Source: an uncultured Erythrobacter sp.
Lineage (GTDB): Bacteria; Pseudomonadota; Alphaproteobacteria; Sphingomonadales; Sphingomonadaceae
Direction: 5' to 3'
Assembly: GCA_947495695.1 (NCBI GenBank)
Contig: CANLZP010000003.1
Span: 372,001 to 436,000 of the forward strand
DNA length: 64,000 bases
The translations under genes and the position numbers were made by a program. Below are positions 55,661-64,000 of this stretch, piece after piece. The notes beneath the pieces were generated by a model. The model had not been told where the DNA came from. It made no database searches and saw nothing but the letters and a program-made list of their open reading frames with translations. Within the stretch, counting starts at the first letter, position 1, and each line of letters starts with the position of its first letter.

Positions 55661-58023
55661 CAGTCGCGTGCTTTCAATACTCGGACCATGTCGAGCCGCA
55701 TCACCCTGCGCGCCACGACCACAGCGGTCAGCATGGCTGCGATGAGGACGACTATTGCGGATTCGGCATAAGTCGCGTTGGAGGGGGCGAAGGGGAGGCG
55801 GAAGAGGTCGGATCCGAACATGCGCAGCATTAGCTGTGCGAGCCAGTATCCGATAAACAGGCCAACGGGCACTGACATGACCACCAACAGGGCGATCTGG
55901 CCGATCAGGACGACGGCCACTTCAATCCGGTGATATCCCAGCACCCGGAGAGTCGCGAGTTCATGCGCACGCTCGGAAAACAGAATGCGCGCGCTGTTGT
56001 AGACCACGCCGACTGCGATCGCCGAAGCGAAGCCGATGTAGAAGAAGATCATGGTGTTGATGTTGTCGTCGATCATTTCCTTGAACCGCGTCATCTCCAG
56101 GTCGCGGTCACCGATGCTGAGCACCGCGGGCATGGCCTTCAGGTCGGTCAGGACTTCGTCGCGCTTCGCCCCGTCGATCAACAGCATTGCCGCTCCCACC
56201 GGGGCACCGTCGCGGGCGAGCACGCTGATCGTGCTCTGCGTGGCGTAAGCGCGGTTGCCGATGAATTCGTCGACCATCGCGCCGACCGGCAACAAAGCCT
56301 CAGTCCGCCTGCCTCCCAGCATTTTCACGTACACGTTTTCGCCTGCTTCAACACCCAACTGATCGGCAAGTTGTCTGCTCAGCATAAGGCCGCCTGGAGG
56401 CATATCGATCACGTTGCCGTCTTGATCGATCCGTGCACTTAGCTTCGCGCCCTGGGGGATCGCTTCGAGTGCCGTCCGCTCGACCTTGTTGCCATGGCTC
56501 ATCTCCACGCTGAGCCCGCGAACCGGTTCGACCCGCAACACCCCCTGCATCTGCGCCAATTCGTAAAGCACATCTTCGTTGCGGGCTTCGGTAAACGTAA
56601 CCGAGATGTCCTGCTGCTGCGACCGGAAGAAGTAGGATTCCAGCATGAACTCGCTGGAATCGATGAACTGCAGGGTTGAAAACAGCAGCCCCATCGACAG
56701 CGCGACGCCGCCGACCGTCATCGCCGACCGCGTGGGCCAGCGTGCGATATGCCGCACGATCATGTGACCGATTGCGGTAAACCCTGCTTTCTGGCCCAAA
56801 CGTTCAACAGCACCCGCACGGTATACGGGGGGAGGGGGCGGCGACATGGCAACAGCCGGTGTCAGCCGAGCTGCCGACCACACTCCGCTGATCGCGCCTA
56901 TGCTGGCAGAAGCGATGGCGAGAGCACTCGCTCCTAGAAATACGCTCGGCGCGAAACTGAAAAGCAGGATCGGGAAATGATAGTAGCGAGCGTAGAGTTC
57001 GGTCAGCGAGCGAGCCATCCAAACTCCGGACAACGCCCCCAGGATGGTCGCCAGAATTGCGATGGCGATAGCGAATTTCAGGTAATGTCCGGCGATCGCC
57101 GCGTCGGAGTACCCGAAGGCCTTGAAGAGGCCGATGAGCGAGCGTTGGGTTCGGATCATCCTGCCGAGGACGACGTAGACAAGGAACGTCGCGACCAATA
57201 AGAAAACCGGAGGAAATATCGTGACCATCGCTTCGAGCTGGTCGAGCTCGCTATCAAGGAAGATGTGACTCGGATGATCGTTGCGGGCATAGGCACCTGT
57301 GCCGCCATAGGGTTCGAGGATGCTGTCGATCGCTCGGATGACATCCGCTTCCGATGCGCCGCGTTGCAATTTCACCGAGAGCGCGTTGATCGCTTCGGTT
57401 CTATCCGTCGCTGCCTCGAGCGCTTTCTCGCCCATCCAGAATACGCCGAAGCGCGTGTCGTCGGGCACTACGTCGCCGGGTGCAAGCGCATTGACGTAGT
57501 TCGGCGCGAAGCCGACGCCGACGATCCGCAATCTTTGCTTGCGGCCATAGATGATCGCGTCGAATTCGTCGCCCGGACCGACATCGTTTGCAACCGCGAA
57601 GGCGTTGTCGACCACGACTTCACCCGGAGCATCGAGTGCCGGCATCCGCCCCGTTTTCAATGTGACGAGATTGATCCGGTCGCGCCCGCGTTCGTCGACT
57701 GATTGCAACAGGGCGCGAACAGCTTCGACCCGGTCGGGGAAATCCAGGATCGCGTATTGCAGGATCGACCCCTGCGCTTGCTGCACGCCTTCAAGCGCAG
57801 CGACCCGGTCGACGACGTTGCGCGGTGCGCGAGTCAAGTTGGCGAAGACGTCGCCGAAATTGTTTTCCGAATAATAGGCCTCGCGGGTTTCGTATAACGA
57901 GCGGTGGACCCCCATAGACAGGATGAAGGTGGCAGAGGCTGCAGCAAGCACGATGGCAATCGCAAATGCCTGACCGCGCATGCGCCATAGATCGCGCACC
58001 AGCTTGAGGTCGAGCGCCTTCAC
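55660..58023 (-). CDS. ABC transporter permease with two FtsX domains
   Basis: A 787-residue permease with an N-terminal helix, two periplasmic domains and two FtsX-type clusters of helices (around 270-390 and 660-780). Such LolC/MacB-like permeases move lipids, lipoproteins or peptides by a mechano-transmission mechanism instead of a classic channel. It overlaps its ATPase gene upstream and the adaptor gene downstream by a few bases. Substrate unknown. Confidence 0.87.
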   Translation of the reverse strand: MKALDLKLVRDLWRMRGQAFAIAIVLAAASATFILSMGVHRSLYETREAYYSENNFGDVFANLTRAPRNVVDRVAALEGVQQAQGSILQYAILDFPDRVEAVRALLQSVDERGRDRINLVTLKTGRMPALDAPGEVVVDNAFAVANDVGPGDEFDAIIYGRKQRLRIVGVGFAPNYVNALAPGDVVPDDTRFGVFWMGEKALEAATDRTEAINALSVKLQRGASEADVIRAIDSILEPYGGTGAYARNDHPSHIFLDSELDQLEAMVTIFPPVFLLVATFLVYVVLGRMIRTQRSLIGLFKAFGYSDAAIAGHYLKFAIAIAILATILGALSGVWMARSLTELYARYYHFPILLFSFAPSVFLGASALAIASASIGAISGVWSAARLTPAVAMSPPPPPVYRAGAVERLGQKAGFTAIGHMIVRHIARWPTRSAMTVGGVALSMGLLFSTLQFIDSSEFMLESYFFRSQQQDISVTFTEARNEDVLYELAQMQGVLRVEPVRGLSVEMSHGNKVERTALEAIPQGAKLSARIDQDGNVIDMPPGGLMLSRQLADQLGVEAGENVYVKMLGGRRTEALLPVGAMVDEFIGNRAYATQSTISVLARDGAPVGAAMLLIDGAKRDEVLTDLKAMPAVLSIGDRDLEMTRFKEMIDDNINTMIFFYIGFASAIAVGVVYNSARILFSERAHELATLRVLGYHRIEVAVVLIGQIALLVVMSVPVGLFIGYWLAQLMLRMFGSDLFRLPFAPSNATYAESAIVVLIAAMLTAVVVARRVMRLDMVRVLKARD

Positions 58024-58760
58024 CAGCTGATCTCTGACGGATGAATGCGACGCGCATTGGTCTCGATCCGCGCGATCCTGCCGTCGAGGAAATGAAACAC
58101 TCGGTCTGCCATTGCAGCAATGCCGGCATTGTGTGTGATGATGAGGAGCGTGGTGTTGAGGTCGCGATTGGCAGCCTCAAGCGTCTCCAGCACGCGCACG
58201 CCCGTCTGGCTGTCGAGAGCGCCGGTGGGCTCGTCGCAAAGGAGCACGCCTGGCTGCTTGGCGATCGCACGGGCCACGGCGACGCGTTGTTGCTCACCGC
58301 CTGAAAGCTGGGCGGGATAGTGGTGTTTTCGCTCAGCCAATCCTACCAGCGCAAGCGCGTCGGCTGGGTCCATCGGATCGACCGCAATGTCGGTGACAAG
58401 GCGGACGTTTTCCTCTGCGGTCAGGCTGGGGATTAGATTGTAGAACTGAAAGATGAAGCCCATATGCGCGCGACGAAAGCGCGTGAGATCGCGATCGTCG
58501 AGCGCCGTCAACTCGGTGTCTCGATAGTGAAGCGTTCCGGATGTCGGTCGATCCAGCCCGCCAACAATGTTGAGTAGGGTCGACTTGCCGCTTCCCGATG
58601 GACCAAGGAGCACCAGTACTTCGCCCTCGCATATGTCGAAATCGACCCCGCGCAAGGCGTGCACTTCGGTTTCGCCAGTGACATAGATCTTGCGAAGATC
58701 GCGTCCGGAGAAGGCGTCCCGCTCCTGCAGTATGGCGTCTTTCTGGGCATCGGCATGCAT
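58020..58760 (-). CDS. ABC transporter ATP-binding protein
   Basis: A 246-residue ATPase of the MacB/LolD class: Walker [11 protein letters not shown]-loop [10 protein letters not shown], signature LSGGEQQR, Walker B with DEPTGALDS and the H-loop IITHN. The first gene of a three-gene exporter operon on the minus strand; a FixJ-like site lies about 35-50 bases before its start. Confidence 0.92.
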   Translation of the reverse strand: MHADAQKDAILQERDAFSGRDLRKIYVTGETEVHALRGVDFDICEGEVLVLLGPSGSGKSTLLNIVGGLDRPTSGTLHYRDTELTALDDRDLTRFRRAHMGFIFQFYNLIPSLTAEENVRLVTDIAVDPMDPADALALVGLAERKHHYPAQLSGGEQQRVAVARAIAKQPGVLLCDEPTGALDSQTGVRVLETLEAANRDLNTTLLIITHNAGIAAMADRVFHFLDGRIARIETNARRIHPSEISW

Positions 58761-58793
58761 CGCTTCAGAATAGCGGAAGCGGATTGAGGCGCT

Positions 58794-58808
58794 TTACGTA
58801 AATGCCGC
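58794..58808 (+). promoter_or_regulatory. FixJ-like site before the ABC exporter operon
   Basis: TTACGTAAATGCCGC, with the palindromic core tttacgtaaa, lies 34 to 48 bases before the ATPase start (transcribed to the left) and inside the short gap to the exchanger gene. It is closer to its gene than the other sites. Confidence 0.5.
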
Positions 58809-58819
58809 AGGTCCGATCG

Positions 58820-59857
58820 CTAACGCGCGAGAGACAAAAGCAGGGTGACACCGCCGAGGTAGACACATATCGCTGCAATCGAATCCTGACCCATGCGGAA
58901 AACCACGCGGTCACGTCGTTCGATCAGGCCGATCACGAAAATCCCTGTTAGCACGAGCGCGAGCATTGCGGCGGCGATCTCGAAACCGCCCGCCCGCTCG
59001 ATCACACCTTGACCAGGCGCGACCAAGTCGATCGCAAGAATGATCGCGAGGTTGAACATGTTCGAGCCGAAGATTTCGCCGATCGCCAGTTCGTAGCGTT
59101 TGTGACGCATGGCCCCGACAATGGCGCTTGCCTCGGGGAGAGAGGTCGCGGCGGCAATGATCAGTAGGCCGACGACGCTAGTGCCGAGCCCTGTTTCCCG
59201 CGCTATGGTATCACCGGCATTGGCGAGCGCCACACCGCCCACCAGAATGACCGATGCTAATCCCGCGAGGACCAATGCCAGTTTTCTCGCAGAGATCGAT
59301 TTCTGACGTGTCTCTTCGGCGACTTCCAGATCGGGAGGATTGACCACTTGCCACATCGGCCGTTTCTCAGCGCGCGCGGAAATCAGCAGCGCGATAAGAA
59401 CGCAGCCGAAAATTGCTACCGACCAGAGACTTATAGGGCCACCGAAGTCTGCCCCGCCGATACCTATTGCGGCGCCGACCAAGGCAAACAGGGTCATCCC
59501 CAGAACGCCCTGAATGAGAGTGACGGGCCGCGCCACGACTGAGGTCAACGGGCGGGTGCCAAGGGTCATGTCTGCAAGCGCCAGCAACAGCAAATTGATG
59601 CTCGCGCTGCCCAAGATGTCGTTGAGCGAGAGCAGCGGCGCGCCGATGGCGGCGGCCGTGGTCCCAGTTGCCAATTCTGGGAGCGAGGTAATCCCGCCAA
59701 GCACCAGCATCCCAGCCAGCCCCTGTCCGACGCCTGTTTTTTCGCTGAGCGCGACGACATAGGCGGGGAGCCGCGTACCCGCCCACCACACCGCCGCCGC
59801 GGCAAGGACAAAGACGAAGGCCGTTTGCCAGAGAATGCTCATGGGTCCGACCATCAT
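58820..59857 (-). CDS. Sodium/calcium exchanger-type antiporter
   Basis: A 345-residue CaCA-family antiporter with about ten helices and the two alpha-repeats: GGITSLPELATGTTAAAIG with LGSASINLLLL, and AATSLPEASAIVGAMRH with GSNMFNLAIIL. Each repeat keeps the ion-binding Glu in the LPE motif. It probably exchanges Ca2+ for Na+ or H+. The start is one of three close ATG codons; AGAAGG just before the first supports either of the first two. FixJ-like sites lie in its divergent promoter. Confidence 0.87.
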   Translation of the reverse strand: MMVGPMSILWQTAFVFVLAAAAVWWAGTRLPAYVVALSEKTGVGQGLAGMLVLGGITSLPELATGTTAAAIGAPLLSLNDILGSASINLLLLALADMTLGTRPLTSVVARPVTLIQGVLGMTLFALVGAAIGIGGADFGGPISLWSVAIFGCVLIALLISARAEKRPMWQVVNPPDLEVAEETRQKSISARKLALVLAGLASVILVGGVALANAGDTIARETGLGTSVVGLLIIAAATSLPEASAIVGAMRHKRYELAIGEIFGSNMFNLAIILAIDLVAPGQGVIERAGGFEIAAAMLALVLTGIFVIGLIERRDRVVFRMGQDSIAAICVYLGGVTLLLSLAR

Positions 59858-59878
59858 CCTTCTCTTCGATCATCTGTA

Positions 59879-59893
59879 TCCGTAGATCCCCGT
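59879..59893 (+). promoter_or_regulatory. FixJ-like site A of the 59.9 kb divergent promoter
   Basis: TCCGTAGATCCCCGT, 13 of 15 bases in the core agreeing in type with the site at 44210. It is about 22 bases upstream of the exchanger start on the minus strand. Confidence 0.55.
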
Positions 59894-59926
59894 GGCTACA
59901 TTCCCACCGACCGACCCTCGGAGGAT

Positions 59927-59941
59927 TGCGTAGTTACGCGC
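59927..59941 (+). promoter_or_regulatory. FixJ-like site B of the 59.9 kb divergent promoter
   Basis: TGCGTAGTTACGCGC, almost the same as the site before the alcohol dehydrogenase at 63838 (TGCGTAGTTACCCGT). Its left edge is 78 bases before the DUF2267 start. Confidence 0.6.
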
Positions 59942-60004
59942 GCCCGGCCCGACCATAATTTCAGACATTTCCTCCCCTTCACAAAGGCAAATTCGGAGAT
60001 CGTC

Positions 60005-60445
60005 ATGAGCACAACAATACTTCCCCTGTTCGACAAATCCCTCCAATCGACTGCGATCTGGCTTGGAGAAATCCAGTCAGAGATCGGGCCGGATCGGGCG
60101 TTTGCCTGGAGGGTCCTCTCAGTGGTTCTGCAGAATTTGCGGGATCATCTCCCATTGGAATTGTCGGCCCATTTCGGGGCGCAATTGCCCATGATCGTGC
60201 GCGGTACCTTCTATGATCGCTTCGATCCTACCGGACTTCCCAAAAAGACCGATAGCGCAGAGGAATTTCTCGCATCGGTTTCCAATGGCCTCAGTGGGAG
60301 CCGGGGAATAGACCCGCGCGATGCCGTGCACGCTGTATTCTGCGTCCTCGACCGCCACTTGTCACGAGGTCAGATCGACAAAGTTATAGGTGCATTACCG
60401 CATGGGATACGCGCGATGTGGCCTGAAGAAGAGACGGCAGATTGA
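60005..60445 (+). CDS. DUF2267 domain protein
   Basis: A 146-residue soluble helical protein of the DUF2267 family; RAFAWRVLSVVLQNLRDHLPLELSAHFGAQLPMIVRGTFYDRFDP is the typical block, repeated in weaker form in the second half (DPRDAVHAVFCVLDRHLSRGQIDKVIGALPHGIRAMWP). Function unknown. It stands first in an operon with PEP synthase and PfkB. In-frame sequence before the ATG is promoter DNA. Confidence 0.82.
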   Translation: MSTTILPLFDKSLQSTAIWLGEIQSEIGPDRAFAWRVLSVVLQNLRDHLPLELSAHFGAQLPMIVRGTFYDRFDPTGLPKKTDSAEEFLASVSNGLSGSRGIDPRDAVHAVFCVLDRHLSRGQIDKVIGALPHGIRAMWPEEETAD

Positions 60446-60494
60446 GGGCGGGGATGGGTCGGGGAAGGCTTACCGGCAGCAAGCGGCGGACTTG

Positions 60495-62912
60495 ATGAAA
60501 GCCGATCAGATCATTCGCTGGTTCGAAACGCTATCACGTGAAGACGTGCCGCTTGTGGGCGGCAAGAACGCATCATTGGGCGAGATGATCGGCGCGTTTG
60601 CGAAGAAAGAGATTCGCGTGCCGCCAGGTTTCGCGACGACTGCGCATGCCTTTCGGGAATACCTAAGCTTCAACGACCTCGAACCGGTGCTGGCCAACGA
60701 ATTGGCTAAGTATCACGACGGGAAGTCGGCAATATCTCAGGCTGGAGAGGCAATCCGCGCGGAGATCATGGGCGGAGATTGGCCGGAGGCCATCGCCTCC
60801 GGGATCCTTGCCGCCTATCGCGAGCTCGGCTTGCGCGTTGACGAGAGCGAGCCCAGCGTGGCTGTCCGCTCCAGTGCAACAGCCGAAGACCTTCCGGACG
60901 CCAGCTTTGCCGGACAACAGGAAACGTTCCTCAATGTTCGTGGAGAAACGGCCCTGTTGGAAGCTTGTAAACGCTGCTTTGCCTCGCTCTACACAGACCG
61001 CGCGATCGTCTACCGCGAGATCAAGGGATTTGCGCATGAGGAGGTGGCGCTCTCGATCGGCGTTCAGCAGATGATCCGCTCCGACGAGGCTGGAGCGGGT
61101 GTGATGTTTTCGATCGACACCGAAACGGGGTTTGACCGTGTAGTGCTCATAAATGCCGCTTGGGGATTGGGTGAGAGCGTGGTGCAGGGAGCGGTCGAGC
61201 CTGACGAATACCATGTCTTCAAACCGCTTCTGGATGATCAGAGGTTCGTTCCGGTCATCGAGAAAAAATGCGGGCGCAAGCAGCGCAAGTTGATCTATTC
61301 AGTGGATGGCAGCGGTACACGCTGGGTCGATACCGATAGCGCAGATCGTCAGGCCCACGTGCTGAGCGGCGACGAAATCCTTATCCTTGCGCGCTGGGCG
61401 AGGACTATTGAACAGCACTACGGCTGCGCCATGGATATGGAGTGGGCCAAGGATGGCCAAAACGGTGATCTCTATATCGTGCAGGCGCGCCCCGAGACTG
61501 TCCAGGCCCAGAGCCTGACCGATGTCTTGCATACATCAAAGGTACTTGAACCGGGTCCTGTTCTGGCGACTGGGCAAGCCATCGGTTCTGGAGCGGCCAG
61601 TGGCCCGGTCTGTGTGATTTCCAGCGGGGACGAGATTGAGCGCTTCATCGACGGGTCCGTCCTCGTCACAGGCGTAACCGATCCTGATTGGGTGCCGGTC
61701 ATGAAGCGAGCTGCAGCCATTGTCACCGACCATGGCGGTCGCACCTCTCACGCCGCGATCGTTAGCCGCGAGCTGGGCGTTCCCGCGATTGTGGGCTGCA
61801 GCACCGCCATCGCCAGCCTCGCAGATGGCCAGACGGTGACCGTCGATTGCACCAAGGGGGATCGCGGTTTCGTATACGAGGGTCTGTCGGACATTCGGGA
61901 AGAGAGCATCGATCTGTCGGCGCTTCCCGACACGCGCACGAAGGTGATGCTGAACCTCGCGGATCCTGGCGCTGCTTACCGCTGGTGGAAGCTTCCCACC
62001 GATGGTGTGGGTTTGACGCGGATGGAGTTCGTGATTTCCAATCACGTAAAGGTCCACCCGATGGCTCTGTTGGAGCCTGACCGCGTAGCTGATCCTGACG
62101 AGCGCGTGGCGATCAGCCAATTGACGCGCGGATTTGAAAGTCCTTCGGAATACTTCGTCGATCGTCTCGCGTGCGGACTGGCGCGGATTGCAGCGCTCAC
62201 GTTTCCCAAAAAAACCGTAATCCGCTTCAGCGATTTCAAATCGAACGAATATGCCGACCTGATCGGAGGCAGTGCCTTCGAGCCGTCCGAGGAAAACCCA
62301 ATGCTCGGTTTTCGCGGCGCATCGCGATATGTCTCGCCCTTGTTCCGAGACGCGTTCGCGCTCGAATGCCGCGCAATACGCCGATTGCGTGAAGATATGG
62401 GCTTCGCCAATGTCGCGGTGATGGTGCCGTTCTGCCGGACGGTCGGTGAGGCGGATCGGGTGCTAAGAGAGATGGCGGCGAATGGAATCGAGCGCGGCGA
62501 GAATGGTCTCGAAGTGCTGGTCATGTGCGAAGTGCCGAGCAACGTCGTGCTTGCCGCCCAATTTGCAGAGCGTTTCGATGGCTTCTCGATCGGGAGTAAC
62601 GATCTCACCCAGCTGACGCTTGGGATCGACCGCGATTCCGAACTGTTGGCGGACCAATTCGACGCGCGCGACCCCGCTGTGAAGTGGATGATCCGCCATG
62701 TCATCGCCGAAGTTCAAGGGGAGGGCAAGCCGGTTGGCCTTTGCGGACAGGCGCCAAGCGACCATCCAGATTTTGCCGAATTCCTGGTCGAATGCGGGAT
62801 CGATTCCATTTCGGTGACGCCCGACAGCTTTTTCGCTGTCAAAACCCATGTCGCTGCTGCGGAACGGTCCAACAAACCTGCGGCGGTGCTGGAAGGAGTA
62901 TCATTCCGATGA
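60495..62912 (+). CDS. ppsA: Phosphoenolpyruvate synthase
   Basis: An 805-residue PEP synthase making PEP from pyruvate and ATP, releasing AMP and phosphate. Three domains are in order: ATP-grasp (VGGKNASLGEMIGAF at the start, VRSSATAEDLPDASFAGQ), the phosphohistidine swivel domain (TDHGGRTSHAAIVSRELG) and the C-terminal PEP barrel with the catalytic cysteine (GLCGQAPSDHPDFAEF). The ATG at 60495 begins the domain; the frame upstream overlaps DUF2267. It overlaps pfkB as ATGA. Confidence 0.95.
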   Translation: MKADQIIRWFETLSREDVPLVGGKNASLGEMIGAFAKKEIRVPPGFATTAHAFREYLSFNDLEPVLANELAKYHDGKSAISQAGEAIRAEIMGGDWPEAIASGILAAYRELGLRVDESEPSVAVRSSATAEDLPDASFAGQQETFLNVRGETALLEACKRCFASLYTDRAIVYREIKGFAHEEVALSIGVQQMIRSDEAGAGVMFSIDTETGFDRVVLINAAWGLGESVVQGAVEPDEYHVFKPLLDDQRFVPVIEKKCGRKQRKLIYSVDGSGTRWVDTDSADRQAHVLSGDEILILARWARTIEQHYGCAMDMEWAKDGQNGDLYIVQARPETVQAQSLTDVLHTSKVLEPGPVLATGQAIGSGAASGPVCVISSGDEIERFIDGSVLVTGVTDPDWVPVMKRAAAIVTDHGGRTSHAAIVSRELGVPAIVGCSTAIASLADGQTVTVDCTKGDRGFVYEGLSDIREESIDLSALPDTRTKVMLNLADPGAAYRWWKLPTDGVGLTRMEFVISNHVKVHPMALLEPDRVADPDERVAISQLTRGFESPSEYFVDRLACGLARIAALTFPKKTVIRFSDFKSNEYADLIGGSAFEPSEENPMLGFRGASRYVSPLFRDAFALECRAIRRLREDMGFANVAVMVPFCRTVGEADRVLREMAANGIERGENGLEVLVMCEVPSNVVLAAQFAERFDGFSIGSNDLTQLTLGIDRDSELLADQFDARDPAVKWMIRHVIAEVQGEGKPVGLCGQAPSDHPDFAEFLVECGIDSISVTPDSFFAVKTHVAAAERSNKPAAVLEGVSFR

Positions 62913-63844
62913 TGAACATCGCGACATTGACACTCAATCCGACCATCGATGTCGCTTACGCGGTCGAAAATCTTTCGCATACCGACAAGCTGCGAGCGCC
63001 GGCCCAGATCATCGATCCTGGCGGTGGCGGCTTGAACGTGGCGCGGGTGTTCGTTCGGATGGGCGGCAATGCGCGCTGCATCTATCTTTCGGGCGGATCG
63101 ACTGGCATCGCCCTCGACGCTTTGATCGACCTTCATCAACTGGTGCGTGAGAAGGTCGCCATCGTGGGAGAAACCCGTATTAGCACGGTGATTTGCGAGG
63201 CATCAAGCGGGCAGGAATACCGCATCGTTCCCGCCGGACCTAACGTCAGCGAAGCGGAGTGCGAGGCTTGTTTGCGACATATCGAAGAAATCAAATGCGA
63301 TTACCTCGTGATGAGCGGCTCGCTCCCGCGCGGCATACCCGCCGATTTCTATGCACGGGCGGCTGCTGTCGCCTACCGGCGAGGCATCCGGACAGTTCTT
63401 GATACATCGGGCGATGCTCTTTCCGAGGCGGTAGCAGCTGGCCGGCTAGAGCTTATCAAGCCCAACCTGAGGGAATTTCAGGACCTCATCGGAGAAAATC
63501 TGACAGATGTCGGCGCAATCGGCGAAGCGGCGAAGCAGATCGTCGCTCAAGGCGGCGCTAGGCTCGTTGCGGTCAGCATGGGGGAGCGCGGCGGTGTCTT
63601 GGCGAGCAAGGATGGCGTAATTGTGATGAACGCACCCGACGTGGAGGCGAAAAGCGCGGTTGGGGCCGGGGATAGCTGCGTTGCCGCCATGGTGCATGGT
63701 CTTGCATCCGGGAAAAACGTCGAAGACGCGTTCGCACTTGGGATCGCTGCCGGGGCTGCCGCCTTGATTTCACCGGGGACGGGTCTCGCTGCCGTCGACG
63801 ACATCGACGCGATATACACTGGGCAGCTACGGCGATCTGCGTAG
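62909..63844 (+). CDS. PfkB-family sugar-phosphate kinase (1-phosphofructokinase-like)
   Basis: A 311-residue ribokinase-fold kinase with the family start TLNPTIDVAYAVE, the GGGGLNVARVFVRMGG substrate segment, and the ATP/catalytic motif KSAVGAGDSCVAAMVHGL with the catalytic Asp. It is closest to 1-phosphofructokinase or the minor 6-phosphofructokinase PfkB. It begins inside the ppsA stop. The stop codon overlaps the FixJ-like site of the next gene. Substrate is uncertain. Confidence 0.88.
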   Translation: MMNIATLTLNPTIDVAYAVENLSHTDKLRAPAQIIDPGGGGLNVARVFVRMGGNARCIYLSGGSTGIALDALIDLHQLVREKVAIVGETRISTVICEASSGQEYRIVPAGPNVSEAECEACLRHIEEIKCDYLVMSGSLPRGIPADFYARAAAVAYRRGIRTVLDTSGDALSEAVAAGRLELIKPNLREFQDLIGENLTDVGAIGEAAKQIVAQGGARLVAVSMGERGGVLASKDGVIVMNAPDVEAKSAVGAGDSCVAAMVHGLASGKNVEDAFALGIAAGAAALISPGTGLAAVDDIDAIYTGQLRRSA

Positions 63845-63852
63845 TTACCCGT
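63838..63852 (+). promoter_or_regulatory. FixJ-like site A before the alcohol dehydrogenase
   Basis: TGCGTAGTTACCCGT overlaps the pfkB stop codon and lies 67 bases before the dehydrogenase ATG (left edge). One of the two best matches to the TGCGTAGTTAC form. Confidence 0.6.
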
Positions 63853-63876
63853 GTGCCATGAAAGAGCATCTTTCGT

Positions 63877-63891
63877 TCCGTAACTACAGTG
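63877..63891 (-). promoter_or_regulatory. FixJ-like site B before the alcohol dehydrogenase, inverted
   Basis: Read on the minus strand it is CACTGTAGTTACGGA, an inverted and partly degenerate copy, 14-28 bases before the ATG. With site A it forms a facing pair. Confidence 0.4.
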
Positions 63892-63904
63892 ATTGAGCGC
63901 AACT

Positions 63905-64000
63905 ATGACCGAACTCATGAAAGCTGCGATCTTTGTCGAACCGGGAAGGATCGTGCTCGGCGAAAAGCCGATCCCCGATGTCGGTCCCCTAGACGCGTTG
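63905..64000 (+). CDS. Zinc-dependent alcohol dehydrogenase, N-terminal fragment
   Basis: The first 32 codons only; the gene runs past the window end. MKAAIFVEPGRIVLGEKPIPDVGPLDAL is the typical opening strand pair of medium-chain zinc dehydrogenases. An ATG four codons later (MKAAIF) is an alternative start. The catalytic zinc residues lie beyond the window. Two FixJ-like sites precede it, suggesting it belongs to the island regulon, perhaps for fermentative NADH oxidation. Confidence 0.75.
   Translation, partial: MTELMKAAIFVEPGRIVLGEKPIPDVGPLDAL

Noticed and set aside
1..64000. CRISPR arrays, insertion sequences, complete integrases, toxin-antitoxin or phage defence genes
   Set aside because: I looked for repeat-spacer patterns, transposase or recombinase motifs and nuclease-helicase pairs in the intergenic and island regions and saw none.

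Overview
The window is chromosomal DNA from an alphaproteobacterium, most likely a sphingomonad of the Erythrobacteraceae type (Erythrobacter/Altererythrobacter-like). This rests on gene order (pyrH-frr-uppS-cdsA-dxr-rseP-bamA-ompH-fabZ with no lpxD or lpxA, dapF-mtaB-ftsY-yciB, ccmCDEFGHI) and on protein style. The species is inference.

Positions 1 to about 37.6 kb are ordinary core genome. They hold the envelope/isoprenoid operon ending at fabZ (1-8533), rpmE, a 2OG-Fe(II) oxygenase and tRNA-His. An amino-acid dehydrogenase and a cytochrome c maturation operon lacking ccmAB follow (11.1-16.0 kb), then kup. Next are the minus-strand dapF-mtaB-ftsY-yciB operon, a GGDEF-EAL protein, an EVE protein, an orphan ThDP enzyme, an LplT-like MFS protein, pgsA, an OxyR-type regulator, RNase D, aspS, a DUF2383 protein, acpP-fabF-mltG, a 2H phosphoesterase and tRNA-Met.

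From tRNA-Met (37505-37581) to the end the character changes. About 500 bp of eroded DNA, including a 36-codon AlpA-like remnant, leads into an accessory island with more ctc/ctt leucine codons and transport or stress-metabolism content. It carries a TauE exporter and a four-gene operon for RNA turnover and ribose phosphates (MBL RNase, AMP phosphorylase-like enzyme, PRPP synthetase-like enzyme, MgtC/DUF4010 membrane protein). It also carries a Crp/FixK regulator, a soluble FixL-like haem-PAS kinase with FixJ, a GNAT protein with a P-type ATPase, two YeeE/YedE half-transporters with a SulP permease, a lipoprotein, an ABC/HlyD exporter and a Na/Ca exchanger. A DUF2267, PEP synthase and PfkB operon and the start of a zinc alcohol dehydrogenase close the window.

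The most interesting result is that these island operons appear to be one oxygen-controlled regulon. FixL keeps the haem His and the distal Arg 20 residues apart. A recurrent near-palindromic site (core CGTA-R-W-T-n-y-C-C-G, close to what I recall of FixJ sites) lies in most intergenic promoter regions of the island. For six genes its left edge lies 63-80 bp before the start codon. The parts list recalls low-oxygen/dormancy regulons such as Burkholderia lxa and mycobacterial DosR (from memory, not searched). Within it, the RNase/AMP phosphorylase/PRPP synthetase operon looks like a route from RNA to ribose phosphates that I do not know as a described bacterial system. The right end of the island is outside the window.
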